Positions 34,872 to 36,087 of a DNA stretch of 36,087 bases are shown here, in pieces. The notes under the pieces are model-generated. The model made no database searches. It worked only from the letters and a program-made list of their open reading frames with translations, and had not been told where the DNA came from. Source of the stretch: Pigoraptor chileana (taxonomy: Eukaryota > Opisthokonta > Filasterea). Positions within the stretch are counted from its first letter, which is position 1. Each line of letters opens with the position of its first letter. Position numbers and translations under genes: made by a program. The stretch is from positions 1 to 36,087 of the forward strand of contig CALSCR010001883.1 in the NCBI GenBank assembly GCA_943704495.1, given 5' to 3'.

Positions 34872-35186
34872 ACGGGCAATGACATGCCCCTTGTGATCCA
34901 GAATGCTGTTGGAGACCCAGCACCGATTTATTCCTGGAGTGCGGCCCTGCGCACCTTTGTATCATGTGATGTGCCTTGTACGAGCAATCGCGGGCATGCT
35001 GTTCTGTAGGCGGCGCGTGTGTGTTTGTCTGTCTGTGATTAGTGTTTCTGCCTCGCGTTTCAGTAAATGCGCCGCTTCCATCGTATCCGGTCCTGTGCAT
35101 TGACGTCCTGTTCGTGTCTGCCCCCTGGCCGATGCTAGTGGATGCCCAATTGGGCGAAACCAGTTCGCAGTGCTTTAAGAGTGCGT
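34872..35186. other. convergent intergenic region between myosin and RAF-like kinase
   Basis: A 315-bp gap between two stop codons with room for the two 3' UTRs. I see no coding sequence, RNA or strong repeat. A GTAAATG patch near 35063 is the closest thing to a polyadenylation signal for the myosin transcript. Confidence 0.5.
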
Positions 35187-36087
35187 TTATACTTTCGACT
35201 GCATTGCATTCTCGAAGCGTGGCATGCCAAATTCCCTGCGTATTCGATTGACCGTCCGCTTTGAGAGCGTGGGAGTCGATGCGCTGCGGCGGAGGGTGGA
35301 GAGGTGCTTGTGGATGGCTCGCAGCTGCGCAAGAACACTCCTGAACATCGGCCGCTGGTCACGCACTTTGTCCCAACAGCGGGTCATAAGCGTCAGGAGC
35401 GCCGGGGGGCTGTCCGCCCGCACCTGCACAAAAATTACAACACAGACGCAAACATAGACATTACACCGACAGACAGAAAACATGTGAGATGGGGACTGTG
35501 AAACACAACGTACAGCACAGAGATTAGGCTTCCACTGGACCGGGCAGTCAAGTGCGCGCTGGACGCGGCCACCCACCGCCTTGATGTCGGGCCTCAGAAA
35601 GCCCTTGCCAACCATGAACAGGATCTGGTCGGGATGCATGCCGCGATACGGCAGCTTCCCCGTCAGCAGCTCATACAGGACAATGCCGTACGAGTACACA
35701 TCGCTGGCGGGAGTGTGCGGGTCCGTCGCCATGCTGATCACCTCGGGTGCCTGGAGGCGCATCGGCGTGTGCGTGAATAGGCTGGTGTCACAATCGGTGC
35801 ATCCGGGGGACAGGGCACACAATGCAACTGGATGCCGAAACTACAACAAACAAACATCACAGAACGCATTAAACAAACAACACGCACCATCCACAGAATT
35901 GAGCCGGTCGGCTGGTTCAGGCAGACATCGTCGATCCACATTGATTTAACAGTTGAAAGTCCAAAGTCGCCAATGTTAACCTTGCGATCGGTGTCGAGAA
36001 ATACATCTGCGCAGTCAAGTGGTAGAGTGAAGGAAGGAAACGAGAGTGCATTTGGGTGCAAGCACAGACAAGCCACAGGGACCCGGG
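35187..36087 (-). CDS. RAF-type protein kinase, C-terminal half (5' end outside window)
   Basis: The C-lobe of a serine/threonine kinase of the TKL group. Three exons are in the window: 36006-35888, 35750-35577 and 35423-35187; 36007-36087 is intron, at least near the acceptor. The segment KVNIGDFGLSTVKSMW holds the DFG motif and the TVKS activation segment as in animal RAF. GSILWMAPEVI, SDVYSYGIVLYELLTGKLPY, QILFMVGKGFLRPD and RDQRPMF follow. Near the C-terminus RRSASTPTLSKR matches the 14-3-3 site of RAF (RSASEPSL in human BRAF). In animals RAF is the RAS-activated kinase above MEK and ERK. KSR pseudokinases lack this activation segment, so RAF is the better name. The RAS-binding domain, C1 domain, glycine loop and HRD motif must lie beyond the window. 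The phases of all three exons agree. Confidence 0.93.

Noticed and set aside
1-36087. Transposons, CRISPR arrays or prokaryotic operons
   Set aside because: No transposase, reverse transcriptase, long terminal or inverted repeats, or spacer arrays were seen; the whole window is intron-bearing nuclear eukaryotic DNA.

Overview
This window is nuclear DNA from an intron-rich, gene-dense unicellular eukaryote. Nearly every gene is cut by short introns (mostly 50-200 nt). They have GT(G/A)(G/C)GT-type donors, YAG acceptors and many runs of GT/CA repeats, and the codon usage favours G or C at third positions. The gene content is opisthokont. A RAF-type kinase, a calcium-binding-type EGF module and a class I myosin with a TH1-only tail point to the unicellular relatives of animals (Holozoa). 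A Zn2Cys6-PAS regulator of the fungal ERT1/AcuK type, and a chitin-directed surface enzyme, look fungus-like. I infer a unicellular holozoan or an early-branching opisthokont and do not name a species.

Layout, left to right: a truncated tRNA-Gly(GCC) (-); S-formylglutathione hydrolase (+, 236-1768); an anillin/rhotekin-like cytokinesis protein with coiled coil and PH domain (-, 1880-5394); AP-1 gamma-adaptin (-, 5577-10372); the ribosome-assembly KH protein PNO1 (-, 11046-12262); a large type I membrane protein combining an LPMO-like domain, putative chitin-binding modules, PKD, EGF and a GH18 chitinase (+, 12804-18241); Elongator subunit ELP2 (+, 18629-22422, with an apparent frameshift); mitochondrial ATP synthase subunit e (-, 23063-24048); proteasome subunit beta-6 (+, 24443-25930); the Zn2Cys6-PAS factor (-, 26090-28072); a class I myosin (+, 28633-34871); and the C-terminal half of a RAF-like kinase (-, 35187 to the window edge).

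I rebuilt the exon structures by hand. For most genes every exon length agrees with the reading phase of its neighbours and with conserved family sequence. No operons are expected. Genes are arranged as tight convergent pairs (111, 159 and 315 bp between stop codons) and divergent pairs sharing promoters (PNO1/chitinase, ATP synthase e/proteasome, Zn2Cys6/myosin). Most genes are housekeeping. The part most worth a second look is the LPMO-like-GH18 transmembrane protein, which puts an oxidative-type and a hydrolytic chitin module on one cell-surface anchor. Next are the RAF kinase in the same genome segment as a fungal-type transcription factor, the ELP2 frameshift, a probable GC-AG intron in the myosin, and telomere-like repeats inside myosin introns.
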